Positions 22,101 to 31,807 of a DNA stretch of 64,000 nt are shown in pieces. Each line of letters starts with the position of its first letter. Position 1 is the stretch's first letter. The notes beneath the pieces are model-generated. The model made no database searches, was not told where the DNA came from, and worked only from the letters and a program-made list of their open reading frames with translations. The position numbers and the translations under genes are program-made. Origin of the DNA: Malaya genurostris (lineage: Eukaryota > Arthropoda > Insecta > Diptera > Culicidae); the NCBI RefSeq assembly GCF_030247185.1, contig NC_080571.1, positions 110,408,067-110,472,066 of the forward strand. Reading direction: 5' to 3'.

Positions 22101-22853
22101 CCAATCAATATTTCGTGTGAGGTCATACAAAACATTGATTGTCTTCGATGGTCTTAATCCGGTGACAATTGAGATGACGATAGGCAAGTGATCGCTACCG
22201 TGGGGATCAGGGATTACCTTCCACGTGCAATCCAACCGTAGCGATGTCGAGCAAATGGAAAGATCCAGCGCACTTGGTCTTGCTGGTGGTGCAGGAATCC
22301 GTGTCATTTCTCCCGTATTTAAAATTGTCATATTGAAGTTATCGCAAAGGTCATAGATCAGAGTTGATCTGTTGTCATCCTGAAGACAGCCCCATCCCGT
22401 ACCATGAGAGTTGAAGTCTCCTAAAACTAACGTAGGTGTAGGAAGGAGCTCCATGATGTCACAAAGCCGTTGGTGCCCAATCGAAGCTCTTGGGGGAATG
22501 TATACGGAAGCAATGCAAAGGTCCTTGCCTTTCATTGTGATTTGACATGCAATAACTTCAACACCTGGTATCGAAGGGAGGTTTATCCGGTAGAAGGGAT
22601 AGCACTTTTTGATCCCTAAAAGTACTCCTCCGTAGGGGTTTTCTCGATCCAAGCGGATTATATTAAAATCATGGAAGGTAATTGGTATTTCAGAAGTTAG
22701 CCATGTTTCGCATAAGGCAAATGCGTCACACTCCAAGATGTTTATTAATACTTTGAAGGGGTCTATTTTCGGTATGATACTTCTACAGTTCCACTGTAAA
22801 ACAGTGATCGGATCCATTACCTCGTTCAATAAATCAGCCATCGAAGGATACAA
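19161..22853 (-). CDS. I-clade ORF2: endonuclease-RT-RNase H
   Basis: 1,230 residues, intact. The AP-type endonuclease (about 15-235) shows LQWNCRS, CETWLTS, VYIPP, LGDFNSHG and SDHLPIV. RT (about 430-720) shows KKPEKPASDHNSYRPIAML, FGFRRGKGTND, LDIKGAFDSV, GLPQGSCLSPLLYN and the catalytic LADD. RNase H (about 960-1090) shows FYSDGS, VAELAAI, VTDSLSS and WVPSHCSIPGNEKAD, supplying the D-E-D-H/D set. A cysteine/histidine motif, CTCGEGYQDIEHVVWSC, lies near 1160. The enzyme nicks target DNA and primes reverse transcription on the 3' OH. The start Met overlaps the end of ORF1 by 20 bp, suggesting termination-reinitiation. No stop or frameshift is present, so activity is possible. Confidence 0.93.
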   Translation of the reverse strand: MYPSMADLLNEVMDPITVLQWNCRSIIPKIDPFKVLINILECDAFALCETWLTSEIPITFHDFNIIRLDRENPYGGVLLGIKKCYPFYRINLPSIPGVEVIACQITMKGKDLCIASVYIPPRASIGHQRLCDIMELLPTPTLVLGDFNSHGTGWGCLQDDNRSTLIYDLCDNFNMTILNTGEMTRIPAPPARPSALDLSICSTSLRLDCTWKVIPDPHGSDHLPIVISIVTGLRPSKTINVLYDLTRNIDWKRYANSISEKIESTQELPPEEEYTFLADLILGTAIQVQTKRVPGAKTNIRPPNPWWDKECSELNAKKSAAYIIFRKNGTPDNYRNYAALDMQMKNLIKAKKRGYWRRFVDGLTKETSMSTLWNTARRMRNRNTTNESEEYSNRWIFDFAKKVCPDSVPDQKISRVATANTNETPFSMVEFSLALLSCNNKAPGLDRIKFNLLKNLPDPAKRRLLNLFNKFLEGNIVPHDWRQVRVIAIKKPEKPASDHNSYRPIAMLSCIRKLFEKMILFRLDNWVETNGLLSDTQFGFRRGKGTNDCLALLSTEIEMAFARKEQMASVFLDIKGAFDSVSIHILSEKLHKHGLSPVLNNFLYNLLSEKHMHFAQNDLSTIRFSYMGLPQGSCLSPLLYNFYVNDIDKCINTSCTLRQLADDSVVSIIGPKAADLQGPLQDTLDNLSTWALQMGIEFSTEKTELVVFSRKREPAQLQLQLRGETIAQAFTFKYLGVWFDSKGTWGCQIGYLKQKCQQRINFLRTITGTWWGAHPGDLIRLYQTTILSVMEYGCFCFRSAANTHFIKLERIQYRCLRIALGCMQSTHTMSLEVLAGVIPLKNRFWDLSYRLLIRCNVLNPTVIENFERLVELNSQTRFMSLYFDYMAQNINPSSFVSNRAHFLDTSDSTVFFDTSMREEIRGIPDHVRPQVIPNIFYYKFRAVDCERMFYSDGSNLNGSTGFGIFNKNITASYKLSDPASVYVAELAAIQYTLEIIENLPKDHYFIVTDSLSSIEALRSMKPGKYPPYFLGKIREHLRTLSGRSYLISLVWVPSHCSIPGNEKADSLAKVGALEGEIYERPICFNEFFSISRQRTLESWQTSWSNDELGRWLYSIVPKISTKPWFRGMNVSRDFIRVMSRLMSNHYTFNAHLRRIGLTESGLCTCGEGYQDIEHVVWSCVEYRDARSKLLESLRARGRPPEVPVRDVMASRDSSYMFLIYQYLKHINIQV

Positions 22854-24201
22854 TCGCTGAAATGAGGGGCCATTTTGCAGTTGACTGCTTCAGAAATGTT
22901 TTGACTGTGGGTATAAAACTCATCATAAGCTGTTTCAGGGGGTCGGAAATATTGAAAGTTGTGAAAATCCAGTCCACAATATCCGAGAATTTTATGAATC
23001 CAGCACTCGGTCGATTTTCTGGTTGGTTTTCTGGGACACTTGGGGATTTTGATGACCCAGGAAGTGCCGGGAATTCCTTTTTAGATCTGAGTTTCTCAAG
23101 ATCAGGAGCTGTTTGCTTTGGTTTTTTCATTTTACCAGCACTTCCCATTGCTGTTACTTTTGGGGGACCCTCAGAAGATACCTTCGAACCCTTGCTAGGG
23201 AGCTTGTGAGAGGAAATATTTATCCTCTTCCTATAGCTGTGAGGGACTGCCGAAGATGTACCTTCTTGGGGATCGTCAGAATCACACTCGTCAGTTGACA
23301 AGCAAGCGTAAAGGTTTCCGGTGAGTTTAGGTGGCGTAGCACTCTTGAGCATTTCTGCAAAAGACCGTTTGGAACGAGACTGGAGAGACTGTTTCAATTT
23401 ATCTCCTCGCAGTTTGTACGCAGGGCATGCCGCGAGGTCATGATGGTCCTCTCTACAGTAGAGGCACTTTTCGATGCTCTTCCCGCAAGAGCCATCCGCG
23501 TGAGCCCCTCCACAGTTAGCACAACGATACTTATTACCACAATGAGAGGCTGTATGCCCCAATTGTTTGCAATTGGAGCAATTCATGACCCGCGGCACAT
23601 AGAGACGAACAGGCAGACGAACCCGGTCCAGGAGAACGTAGTTGGGTAATGCCGAGCCGGCGAAGGTCACTCGATAAGAGTCTGATTGGGGATAGGATTT
23701 TGTACCATCCCCGGCGATCGACACTGAATGCAGCCGTTTGCAATCCAGTATCTTTACATTCTTAAGTACGGGGTCTTTGAAACCGCCGGCCCCGTACTTA
23801 AGAAGATCTTCGCATGTCAGGCTCGCATCTGTGACTACGCCGTCTATTTCTACTTCGCGGGCTGGCACGTAGACACAATACTCCCGCGCAAAAAGATCAC
23901 TTTGAACGATCTCGTTAGCCTGCTTTGAGCTGGTTAACAAGACCCTAAGCTTCCCTGGGCGTACTTTATCAATACGTGTAATAGTAGAGTATCGTGAAGT
24001 CAATTCGTGAGATATTTTTATAAGGTTAAATTTGTTGTTGTTCTTGGTCCGGAAATAGACCACACAGGAACCGGTCGAAAGCAAAGGATCATCGGGATAC
24101 TTCTTTACCCTCGGAATCTTATTGTCAGCTGAAGGGGTAGGGACAAGTGGGGGTGGTTTTGGATCTGTCTCCATTTTTTCATCCGGAGGGGGGGGAACCA
24201 T
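22834..24201 (-). CDS. I-clade ORF1: CCHC nucleic-acid-binding protein
   Basis: 455 residues. The N-terminus is proline-rich (1-25). A folded region of about 45-200 is followed by three zinc knuckles: C208-C211-H216-C221, C227-C230-H234-C239 and C246-C249-H253/254-C259. The tail is basic and serine-rich (KRSFAEML, SKRSF). ORF1 proteins of this type coat element RNA and deliver it to the target. The start is the first Met after the 428-bp leader, next to a G-rich run. The ORF is intact and overlaps ORF2. Confidence 0.9.
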   Translation of the reverse strand: MVPPPPDEKMETDPKPPPLVPTPSADNKIPRVKKYPDDPLLSTGSCVVYFRTKNNNKFNLIKISHELTSRYSTITRIDKVRPGKLRVLLTSSKQANEIVQSDLFAREYCVYVPAREVEIDGVVTDASLTCEDLLKYGAGGFKDPVLKNVKILDCKRLHSVSIAGDGTKSYPQSDSYRVTFAGSALPNYVLLDRVRLPVRLYVPRVMNCSNCKQLGHTASHCGNKYRCANCGGAHADGSCGKSIEKCLYCREDHHDLAACPAYKLRGDKLKQSLQSRSKRSFAEMLKSATPPKLTGNLYACLSTDECDSDDPQEGTSSAVPHSYRKRINISSHKLPSKGSKVSSEGPPKVTAMGSAGKMKKPKQTAPDLEKLRSKKEFPALPGSSKSPSVPENQPENRPSAGFIKFSDIVDWIFTTFNISDPLKQLMMSFIPTVKTFLKQSTAKWPLISAIVSFDG

Positions 24202-24629
24202 TATTATTACACGGAGCTATCTCCGCACAGATTTGATTATGTATGGTGTAAGTGAAATAATCAGAGGATAGCAACAAAATACAAACAATACTTAGCTTGT
24301 TCGGCTGCAAAAACAAACGGCCACCAAGACCTGGTCTTGGTCGATTGCCTCTTCAATAGATGCCTAAAACTCCGTGAGGAAAAAAGCACAATCACAATTG
24401 TCTATCTATGGCTGTGTGACGGTGAAAAAACCTCCACGAAGAAAAAGCACAAATCACGATATCTAACTCGGTGCAAAAAAAACTCAACTCACTCGCACAC
24501 CCGAGTGTCCGATCACAATCGACACTGCGAAAACAAAAGAACGACCTTGAAAGCGGATTAATGCGGACTGTACTGGACTGGATTAAAGCGAATACACATC
24601 CGATCGCGTCGACAGATACGGTGGGAATG
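24202..24629 (-). promoter_or_regulatory. I-element 5' UTR with presumed internal promoter
   Basis: 428 bp. The element begins CATTCCCACCGTATC on the minus strand. I-type LINEs use a promoter inside the transcribed 5' end, so a TATA-less promoter is expected here. I cannot delimit it. Confidence 0.55.
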
Positions 24630-24642
24630 AGTTTTAGATTAT

Positions 24643-26030
24643 GTATGTTAAAGTTTTTCAAGCATATTAGGAACTTCGCATCAGATATTTTCATGCAGTA
24701 TCCAGATCGGAGAATGGTTCTAGCATTTGCAATGGATCCTCGAGCAAAATAGCCTCCAATAGTATAGCCTTTTTTCAGCCAATTTTTTTATCCGTCTAAT
24801 TTTATCGGAGACGACTCAACACACTCCGAAAATTAGAAGCTCGCTTTAAAACTTTTATTCGGTTATTGATCAAGTTCGAAGAGCATATGGTTGATGCTTC
24901 CGTTTCTGGGGATATGATCGCATTAGAAACGTAACGGTTCAAATGCACTTTCATCTATACGCTGAATTTTCTCTGAGATGTCTTAATAAATTTCAACAAT
25001 CTTAAACTTTTTTAAAATCAATTATTGGTTGAGGTTGGAGAGCTAGTGACGAACTTTCGAAGATAGTGTGGCAAAAATCACAGTCTTCGTTATTCGCACA
25101 GTTTTCTCGGAGATGGATGAATGGATTTCAATGAGATTAGAGTTTTTTGAAAGCTAAAATGAAGTCATAGATCAAGTTTATAAGGCTTGTAAGTTTGTAA
25201 GACAGCAGTTTCTTTTATTCGCTCAATGTAAGCGGAGATGTCTGGATCGATTTTAGACTAAATTAATATCTAGACTCATTGACTGTTGGGAAAATTGGTA
25301 AATTTCACATTTTTTTATTTGCCAAATTTTAATCATAAAAGACAACACCTTTCAGATCATAATCGATTTCAACCAACTTGGGTTAGTTTAAAAGCTAAGA
25401 TATGGAGTATAATCGTATAACTGACCAAATCGACAAAACACATGGTTCAACCGATTTGGACAATCTTGAGGAATCTTTCTGTGTTACAGAAATAACAAGA
25501 CAGTAAACGTAAAGAAATGTAATACAATAACAGTTCCAGTGGAAAAGTTTAAAGTGTCTTTTAAAAACACCTGTAAAAGGCACACCGAGAACTAGGTACA
25601 TAAGCAATCTTCGGTAGGATTTTTTTTGTCTCCGTTATACAACACAATCTATGGCTTGTTGGACAGCTATTACCGTGTGAAACAGAAGAGAAAATATTTT
25701 GTTCATAATGACAATGACAAACTCAATACGTTTAGTGTCAGTTTTTTTATGTGGAACACATCTTTATTAGGGGTGTAAATCAGAAACTCAAGAAAAACTA
25801 CACGTAGAAATGTGGTCAGGTTTTAAACACTTACAGCTCAGTCTGTTTTGTATCAATTAATAATATTATTTCATCATTTGATAGGAAATATTTCTACGTA
25901 TTGATTTGAATGTTCATAACCATGTATTTTGAATTGTATATCATTGAAATGTTGATTAATAGCTAGCAGTGTCCTATTTTGTCTGCAAAAAATCTCCAGC
26001 ATACCGGATTTCCCTGCCATAGTCGACGGT
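24643..26030. other. Unassigned AT-rich stretch
   Basis: It contains short decayed repeat-like phrases ('tctcggagatg', 'gagatgtc') reminiscent of the ~118-bp repeats, but no gene. Confidence 0.4.
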
Positions 26031-26067
26031 TTTGAAGGAGTAAGCGATGTATCAAAGAGAGAGCATC

Positions 26068-26157
26068 GCTCTGATTGGTCAATCGATGCAAAAGCGAAGC
26101 TGTTGGAAGCACGCGAATCTATAAATAGAAGCGAGATTAAAGCTAACGTTTCAGTCC
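26068..26157 (+). promoter_or_regulatory. Candidate CCAAT/TATA/Inr promoter
   Basis: An inverted CCAAT box (GATTGGTCAATC, about 26074) is followed by TATAAATA at 26120 and TCAGTC with A at 26153, a 33-bp TATA-Inr spacing. All three elements are in the order of a strong insect polymerase II promoter, similar in style to histone promoters. About 80 bp downstream the transcribed region is interrupted by the TTAA-flanked MITE. No ORF follows. Confidence 0.4.
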
Positions 26158-26234
26158 TATTCCTAGCATGCTAGAAGTAGGTTGTTGCTAGACAGCAAGA
26201 CAAAAACGTACCATAAAACGATTTGAAGCTTTAA

Positions 26235-26897
26235 GAGCTGAGGCCAGTTGTTAGCGTAAAACCGTGTCGCTCGCTGTGAGTATTACATTTCTCTTCATGC
26301 TCTCTCGTAAATGTGTAAAATGACTATCGATGTGGCCGGGTGGCCAAGAAAGTTTTGATATTTTCGGTAACAAGTTTGACTACATCACATAAAATCCAAT
26401 AAAGCTACGGCTTGTTTGGCAGCCTTGATGAGCCGATATTATTTCTCTCTCATATTTCGTCACGTTACCAGCATACAAGAGCAGAAAAAAATGGTGCCGT
26501 CATAGAAACGTACTTGCCATTACAAAAATAACATTCACTTAATTTTTATCGCGACAACATATATGTTTTTATGCACTAATCCCATCTAAACTAAATTATC
26601 TAGACATTGTCAGGATAGATTTTTGATCCATGCTTTTGAAGGCGAGATATTCAATGAACAAGTTGAAAGTTGCCGTTTTCAGCTATGCAACTCTTCCTTC
26701 AGAAAAAAAACTTTCCCGACCGCTAAAGTCAAACAATCATTCTGAAATTTTCACAGAATAATCTAAACTAAATTTCTAAGAGATTGGGTTTTTCTAAGAG
26801 TGTTGGGTTTTTTAATATTTGTCACCGTTTCTGAGAAAATCAGATTTGAAGCGTTAAAAGCCCTTTAAAACGCCCTAAAACACACTGGCCTCAGCCC
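26235..26897. mobile_element. TTAA-flanked MITE (piggyBac-type)
   Basis: The left end is GAGCTGAGGCCAGT; the right end on the other strand is GGGCTGAGGCCAGT. TTAA flanks it at 26231-26234 and 26898-26901. TTAA duplication is the piggyBac superfamily hallmark. The 663-bp body has no transposase. Confidence 0.7.
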
Positions 26898-27526
26898 TTA
26901 ATTGGTATGCTCTGATCTTGTGTCATGCAAGCTCGGAATTCCATGTTATGTCATTTCCCCATGAGAAATTGACAACAACCTCTGGATAAATTTTGAGTGC
27001 TTAAGATTAATTTCTAATTTATATTAGATGAACTCGATTGATAATGAGAAATAGTTTATCGCTTCAACCGAAATCGCAGAATGGTAGAGAAACTTAACGC
27101 TAAAAAACTGCTTGCATAAAAAACTTGAACACAAGCTTGGCGAAGAGAAGCTTAATTATCGAAATCGCAAGTATGTACAAAGATATAATTGCATATATTT
27201 GGGATAATTTCGTGTAATTTCGTCGGTCATAATACAAATGCAAATCAAGACAAATGATGTTCGGTGTTGGTTCGGATTGATTGAACTTTTTGATTGTAGA
27301 TCATTAGAAATTTTGGTTGCCTTGTTCCACATCAACGGCTTGAACAACCCCATGGGGCTGATCCTTGTAGTTTTTACAATATTTGTCACAACAGATATTG
27401 CCAAAAAACTTAAGCTTTTGATATAAAATTTCATGTACCTGCAAAAGTGATCTTCCGAATACAAAAACATTCAGTAGCATTCAGGCTCACGAGGCCTTTC
27501 ATTTGTGACTGAGTTGCTACAGTGAT

Positions 27527-27667
27527 ACTGCTTTTTGCATTTCTCATACAGAAAGGTTATGCAATCACTGTGAAAACCGACTTTTGAACCGAGGCCCGGA
27601 GGGCCGAGTGTCATATACCATTCGACTCTGTTCGTCGAGTACGCCAAATGTCTGTGTGTGCGCGCGC

Positions 27668-27711
<44 letters not shown>

Positions 27712-28410
27712 ATATGTGTGTATGTAACGTTTTTTTGTACTAACTTTTCCCGGAGATTACTGAACCGATTTTCATAAACTTAGATTCAAATGTAAAGTCT
27801 TGTGGTCCCATACAAAATTGGATATTATCCAATCCCATATTATTTGGATCCGACCTCCGGTTCCGGAATTATGGGGTAAAATGTGCAAAAAATTTTGAAC
27901 ATTACTCGGAGATGGCTGAACCGATTTCAAAATCTTAGATTCAAATGAAAGGTCTTGTGGCTCCATACAAAATTCCTGAATATTATTTGGATCCGACTTA
28001 AGGTTCCGGAGTTATGGGGTAAAATATGCAAAAAACATGAAAATATGTGTTCTAACTTTGCTCATAGATGGCGCGACCGATTTTCACGAACGTAGGTTCA
28101 AATGAAAGGTCCTATGGTCCCATACGTAATTCCTAAATTGCATCCGGATCCGACTTCCGGATCCGGGTATATTGGGTAAAGTGTGTTAAAATTTTTGTAT
28201 CATCACTGAAAAGGGCGAAAAGTCATAAAAATGTCTAAATCGACAAATCTTCTCCAATTGATAGTTTTCATCAGTAGACGGTCAAACAAACCGATTTCGG
28301 TTATTTTTTCAAGAATCGAAGAAAATTATTTTAAAGAACACCGCAATATTATATATGATAGTACGATTGATATGAGAAAGGCATCATTACACCACTAGGT
28401 GGATTAAAGC
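27527..28410. mobile_element. Dispersed element built of ~118-bp units
   Basis: The left end has GCATTTCTCATA and the right end, on the other strand, GCCTTTCTCATA. Inside, from left, are the 'cactgtgaaaaccgactttt' block, a GT microsatellite, then three to four ~118-bp units with landmarks 'ggagatggctgaaccgattt', 'ttagattcaaatgaaaggtc', 'tcccatac' and 'ggatccgacttccgg'. The last part reads 'aggcatcattacaccacta'. Partial relatives are at 0.9, 1.6, 51.9, 53.3 and 63.4-63.8 kb. It is non-coding; the superfamily is not clear. Confidence 0.6.
27652..27724. repeat. GT/GC microsatellite
   Basis: Alternating GT with an internal run of GC (CGCGCGCGCG at 27661-27670), then about 20 GT repeats. Confidence 0.95.
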
Positions 28411-29380
28411 AGGTTTTTCATATTACTAACATTCTCCTAAATATTACTGTACTATTCTTCAAAAACTTTTCATTGAGTAGAAACAAGAAAGTTTTTTCGG
28501 ACGTAAATTAGCACAATTCGAAATAGTTTTTTACCAACATTAGAAGATTTTTTCGGTTTCTACAGCGTCGCCCTGAGCGACGCACAGTGGTTCGAATCAA
28601 TAAAAACGTGGACATAAATCAGTAGCTGCCAAACCGTTCTTTTAATGCATATAGTTGCTTTTAAGAAATTATTTACAAATATATACCGAGTAATTTGATT
28701 CTATCCCTAATTGTTCATGGTCTACTTTGACAAAAAGTATAACCATAACTTTTTTTTCTGAAGAGATAGACAATTTTTTTCTTCGACAAACTTTTAGAAC
28801 TATTAAAAATAATTTACTTCATTAAATATGCCAAAGGTGTAGGTCGCACCGTTTCGGATATACAAAGCGGTTTTGTGGCAACCCCCTTAAAATCAATTTT
28901 TTATTATTAACTTGTTTCAAGTTACTTTTTTATGCATACTTTGTTTGGAATAATCGAAGAAAATAAAAAATCCCATATTTTTGTTGAAGTTAGTGCATAT
29001 GTCTGTTGTTTCCTGGCAAAGTTACATAACATTTTACCTTTTTTTACCTATGATAAAACCTTACACCGAAGCGAAATATGCAACTTTATGCAGCTGATTT
29101 TTACAAAATTTATAGGAAAAGATATGCCCAAAAATAAAAAAAAATCTAAGTTGAACGCGATGGAACTTTTGTTAGACATTTTCAAAGTTTGTTTTAGATA
29201 TTGAATTATGACAACCTCCTCAAAACTAATTTTCAAACAAAACTTGTTTCAAGTTTTTTTTATACATACTTTGTTTGAAATAATTATAGAAAATATAAAA
29301 TCCCATAATTTTGTAGAAGGTAACGCATAGGTTTATTCTTTTCTGAAAAAGTTATACATCATTTTACCTATTTTTACCTA

Positions 29381-29905
29381 CACACCTAGAAAAAATCGTG
29401 TAAATTTACGTCTTCTGAGAGCGACATATATGAGCGTCAAAAGTAACTCAATTTTACAATAAATATAACTTATATTTTATTCATTCTGATATACTTTTAA
29501 GTGCTAAAACATGTAAATTTACACGTTTGCTTGCAATACGGGCGTATATTTATATCATTCTTGTAAAATTCAGTCGTTTCACGGATTACGTTCTAAGAAT
29601 TGTGTCATACACAGAAAGAAAAGATGAAACTTACACGACATGTAAACCGATAGTACTATGAAATAAACATCAGTTGAAACGAAAATCTGATTTAAAACCA
29701 TGATTGATGTAAACTTACATTTAAATTCATTTAGTTTTTCATTGAACAAGACTGTATATTTACAAACCGCTTCGTTTTGTAATGTAAATTTCCATTCAAT
29801 TGCCTGCTCCAAATATGTGCATGAAAATAAATGTAAAATCACAAAATATTTTTATCTGTGTATGTAGATATAAGTCACCTGTAAATTTTATAATTTTTTG
29901 CCGTG
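29381..29905. mobile_element. TA-flanked MITE (second copy of B)
   Basis: It starts CACACCTAGAAAAAATCG and ends TTTTTTGCCGTG, with TA at 29379-29380 and 29906-29907. The pre-insertion site is preserved in the neighbouring tandem unit (near 29050, 'acctatgataaaacc'), which supports the boundaries. Confidence 0.75.
29610..29860. mobile_element. MITE nested in the second B copy
   Basis: 251 bp starting CACAGAAAGAAAAGATG and ending AATATTTTTATCTGTG, with TA at 29608-29609 and 29861-29862. It sits at the same TA of the B family that copy A' uses at 563-812. Its internal sequence differs from A'. Confidence 0.65.
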
Positions 29906-30896
29906 TAGGAAACCATGTACCGAAGCGAAATATGCAACTTAATGCAGCAAACTTTTATAATACTTTTAGAAAATTATATTCCTAATCCAATTTATTTTAT
30001 AAGCAGAATATCCTGAGTACTATTCGTGTGACTCATTTTCACTATGGCCGTGCTGAAACCATGCATGATTAAGAAACGGAGGGTGTAACGCGTCTGCTAT
30101 TTCTGTAACTCACTTTTGCAGTGTGCGTAGAGATGGGTAATTCGTTCCTGAGCTATTCCAGTGAATCGAATCTTTAAAAAGAGCTGATAGCTCACAGCTC
30201 TTTTTAAAAGAACCCCAGCTCACCAGTTCATCGCACTGGTAAGCAGGGATGCCAGGTTCACAGATTAATCTGTGTTTCAACCTTTTGCACAGATTTAATA
30301 AAAGGCACTGATTTTCACAGATTTCTGTAAATGGTCACAGATTACCACAGATTCTGAAATCGATTATAGATGTCGCTACTGCGCATAATAGCTTTTTCAG
30401 AAAAGCCTCTCGGCCAACCTGCACCTTCGGCCAACCAGACCTTCACTAGTGGTAATTGTACGAAAAGGATTTCCAAGAACTTGGTACTAGGAAATAGGTC
30501 GAACACTCTAAATCAGTGATTCTGTAAGGGTGAAGACAGAGAGAAAGCGACAAGCGACGCGAAACGAACCGATGCGAAACTTTACAGATCGCACGGAGTC
30601 GCGCGGCAGAGCTCCGTCAACTCAAGTTCAGCAGAAAAATGACAAGTATGTCAGAGTGAACTCGATGCGTTGCGAAGTGACTACCAGTGGTGGTAAAGCA
30701 TCGATTCCGAACACGCAAAACGTGTTCGTTCCGAACCAAAAAGCAATCCACCATCGCGAGTATAAATTTGACGATACCATCGTTCGAGTCAGCATAGCCG
30801 AACCAAGAAGCGATGCTGATGGTGAAAGAACCGCTGCTTTAGTTTGTGAGCCTATCGTTACTAGTATATTTATGAGCATCCGATTTGAGTACTATA

Positions 30897-31807
30897 ACAG
30901 TTCGGCTGAAAAGTTCGTATCGTTTAATAGAAACACACATTTTTTTGCCAAAATTCGTTTTTATTATTCAACATAATTGCCATCAGAGGCGATTCAGCGA
31001 TTATAGCGATCTTCCAACTTTTCGATACCATTTTTGTAGTACGATTTGTCCTTTGCCTCAAAATAGGCCTCAGTTTCAGCGATTACCTCTTCATTGCTTC
31101 TAAATTTTTTACCATCCAGCATTCTCTTGAGGTCTGAGAACAGGAAAAAGTCACTGGGGGCCAAATCTGGAGAATACGGTGTATGAGGGAGCAATTCGAA
31201 GCCCAATTCGTTCAATTTCAGCATGGTTTTTTGTTGTTGTTTTTGATCGATTGTGAGCTCACGCGGCACCCATTTTGCACAAAGCTTTCTCATATCCAAA
31301 TATTCGTGAATAATATGTCCAACACGTTCCTTTGATATCTTTAGGGTGTCAGTTATCTCGATCAACTTCACTTTACGGTCATTGAAAATCATTTTGTGGA
31401 TTTTTTTCACGTTTTCATCGGTAACAGCCTCTTTTGGACGTCCACTGCGTTCATCGTCTTCGGTGCTCATATGACCAGTACGAAATTTTGCAAACCACTT
31501 ACGAATTGTTGCTTCGCCCGGTGCAGAGTCTGGATAACACTCATCAAGCCATTTTTTGGTATCGGCGGCACTTATTTTCATCAAAAAGTAGTGTTTCATC
31601 AACACACGAAATTCCTTTTTTTTTCATTTTTTTTCACAATAACAAAAGTAGCTTCACTCAAAATGCAATATCTCACAAACTAATAATCAGACAGCTGTCA
31701 AATTTATACACGTATCTTTTGAAGGTTGGTACTAACTGAAAATGGTATGGATTTAATTCTAGTGGCGCCCTCTCATAGAAACGATACGAACTTTTCAGCC
31801 GATCTGT
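30897..31807 (-). mobile_element. Internally deleted mariner element
   Basis: The 911-bp element has ~29-bp inverted ends (ACAGTTCGGCTGAAAAG at left; ACAGATCGGCTGAAAAG at right on the other strand; both continue TTCGTATCGTTT) with one mismatch, and TA flanks at 30895-30896 and 31808-31809. A full mariner is about 1.3 kb. Intact ends mean it could be moved in trans. Confidence 0.85.
30994..31605 (-). pseudogene. Mariner transposase with central deletion
   Basis: 203 codons in one frame. The N-terminal helix-turn-helix DNA-binding region is present (DTKKWLDECYPDSAPGEATI, WFAKFRTGHMSTEDDERSGRP, HEYLDMRKLCAKWVPREL). The sequence then jumps from TIDQKQQQK to LNELGFELLPHTPYSPDLAPSDFFLF, so the segment with the first two catalytic aspartates is gone. 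Only the last motif (SPDLAPSDF) of the D,D-34-D triad remains. It cannot catalyse transposition but could still encode a DNA-binding, possibly inhibitory, protein. Confidence 0.88.

Larger units (their letters stand above)
18577..24629 (-). mobile_element. Full-length I-clade non-LTR retrotransposon
   Basis: A 6.05-kb element, minus strand. Its 5' end reads CATTCCCACCG, like the CATT start of Drosophila I elements. It has a 428-bp 5' UTR, ORF1 with three CCHC knuckles, ORF2 with endonuclease, RT and RNase H, a 584-bp 3' UTR, and an A-rich tail preceded by AATAAA. A 13-bp host sequence, AGTTTTAGATTAT, is duplicated at 18564-18576 and 24630-24642. RNase H plus CCHC ORF1 fits the I clade (MosquI-like). 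Both ORFs are uninterrupted. A decayed relative lies at 52241-53016. Confidence 0.92.
28875..30000 (+). repeat. Tandem duplication, unit ~340 bp, split by a MITE
   Basis: Unit 1 (about 28875-29210) and unit 2 (about 29211-30000) share 'aacttgtttcaagtt', 'catactttgttt', 'aaaatcccata', 'cattttacct' and 'accgaagcgaaatatgcaac'. Unit 2 is longer because the MITE at 29381-29905 sits in it. Open frames here are AT-driven and not convincing genes. Confidence 0.7.

Noticed and set aside
27471..27713. Thr-His repeat open frame on the minus strand
   Set aside because: It is the GT microsatellite plus a known repeat; there is no protein evidence.
30530..30976. 148-codon basic open frame as a host gene
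   Set aside because: It lies in the foldback-like arm, runs into the mariner end, and has no motif.
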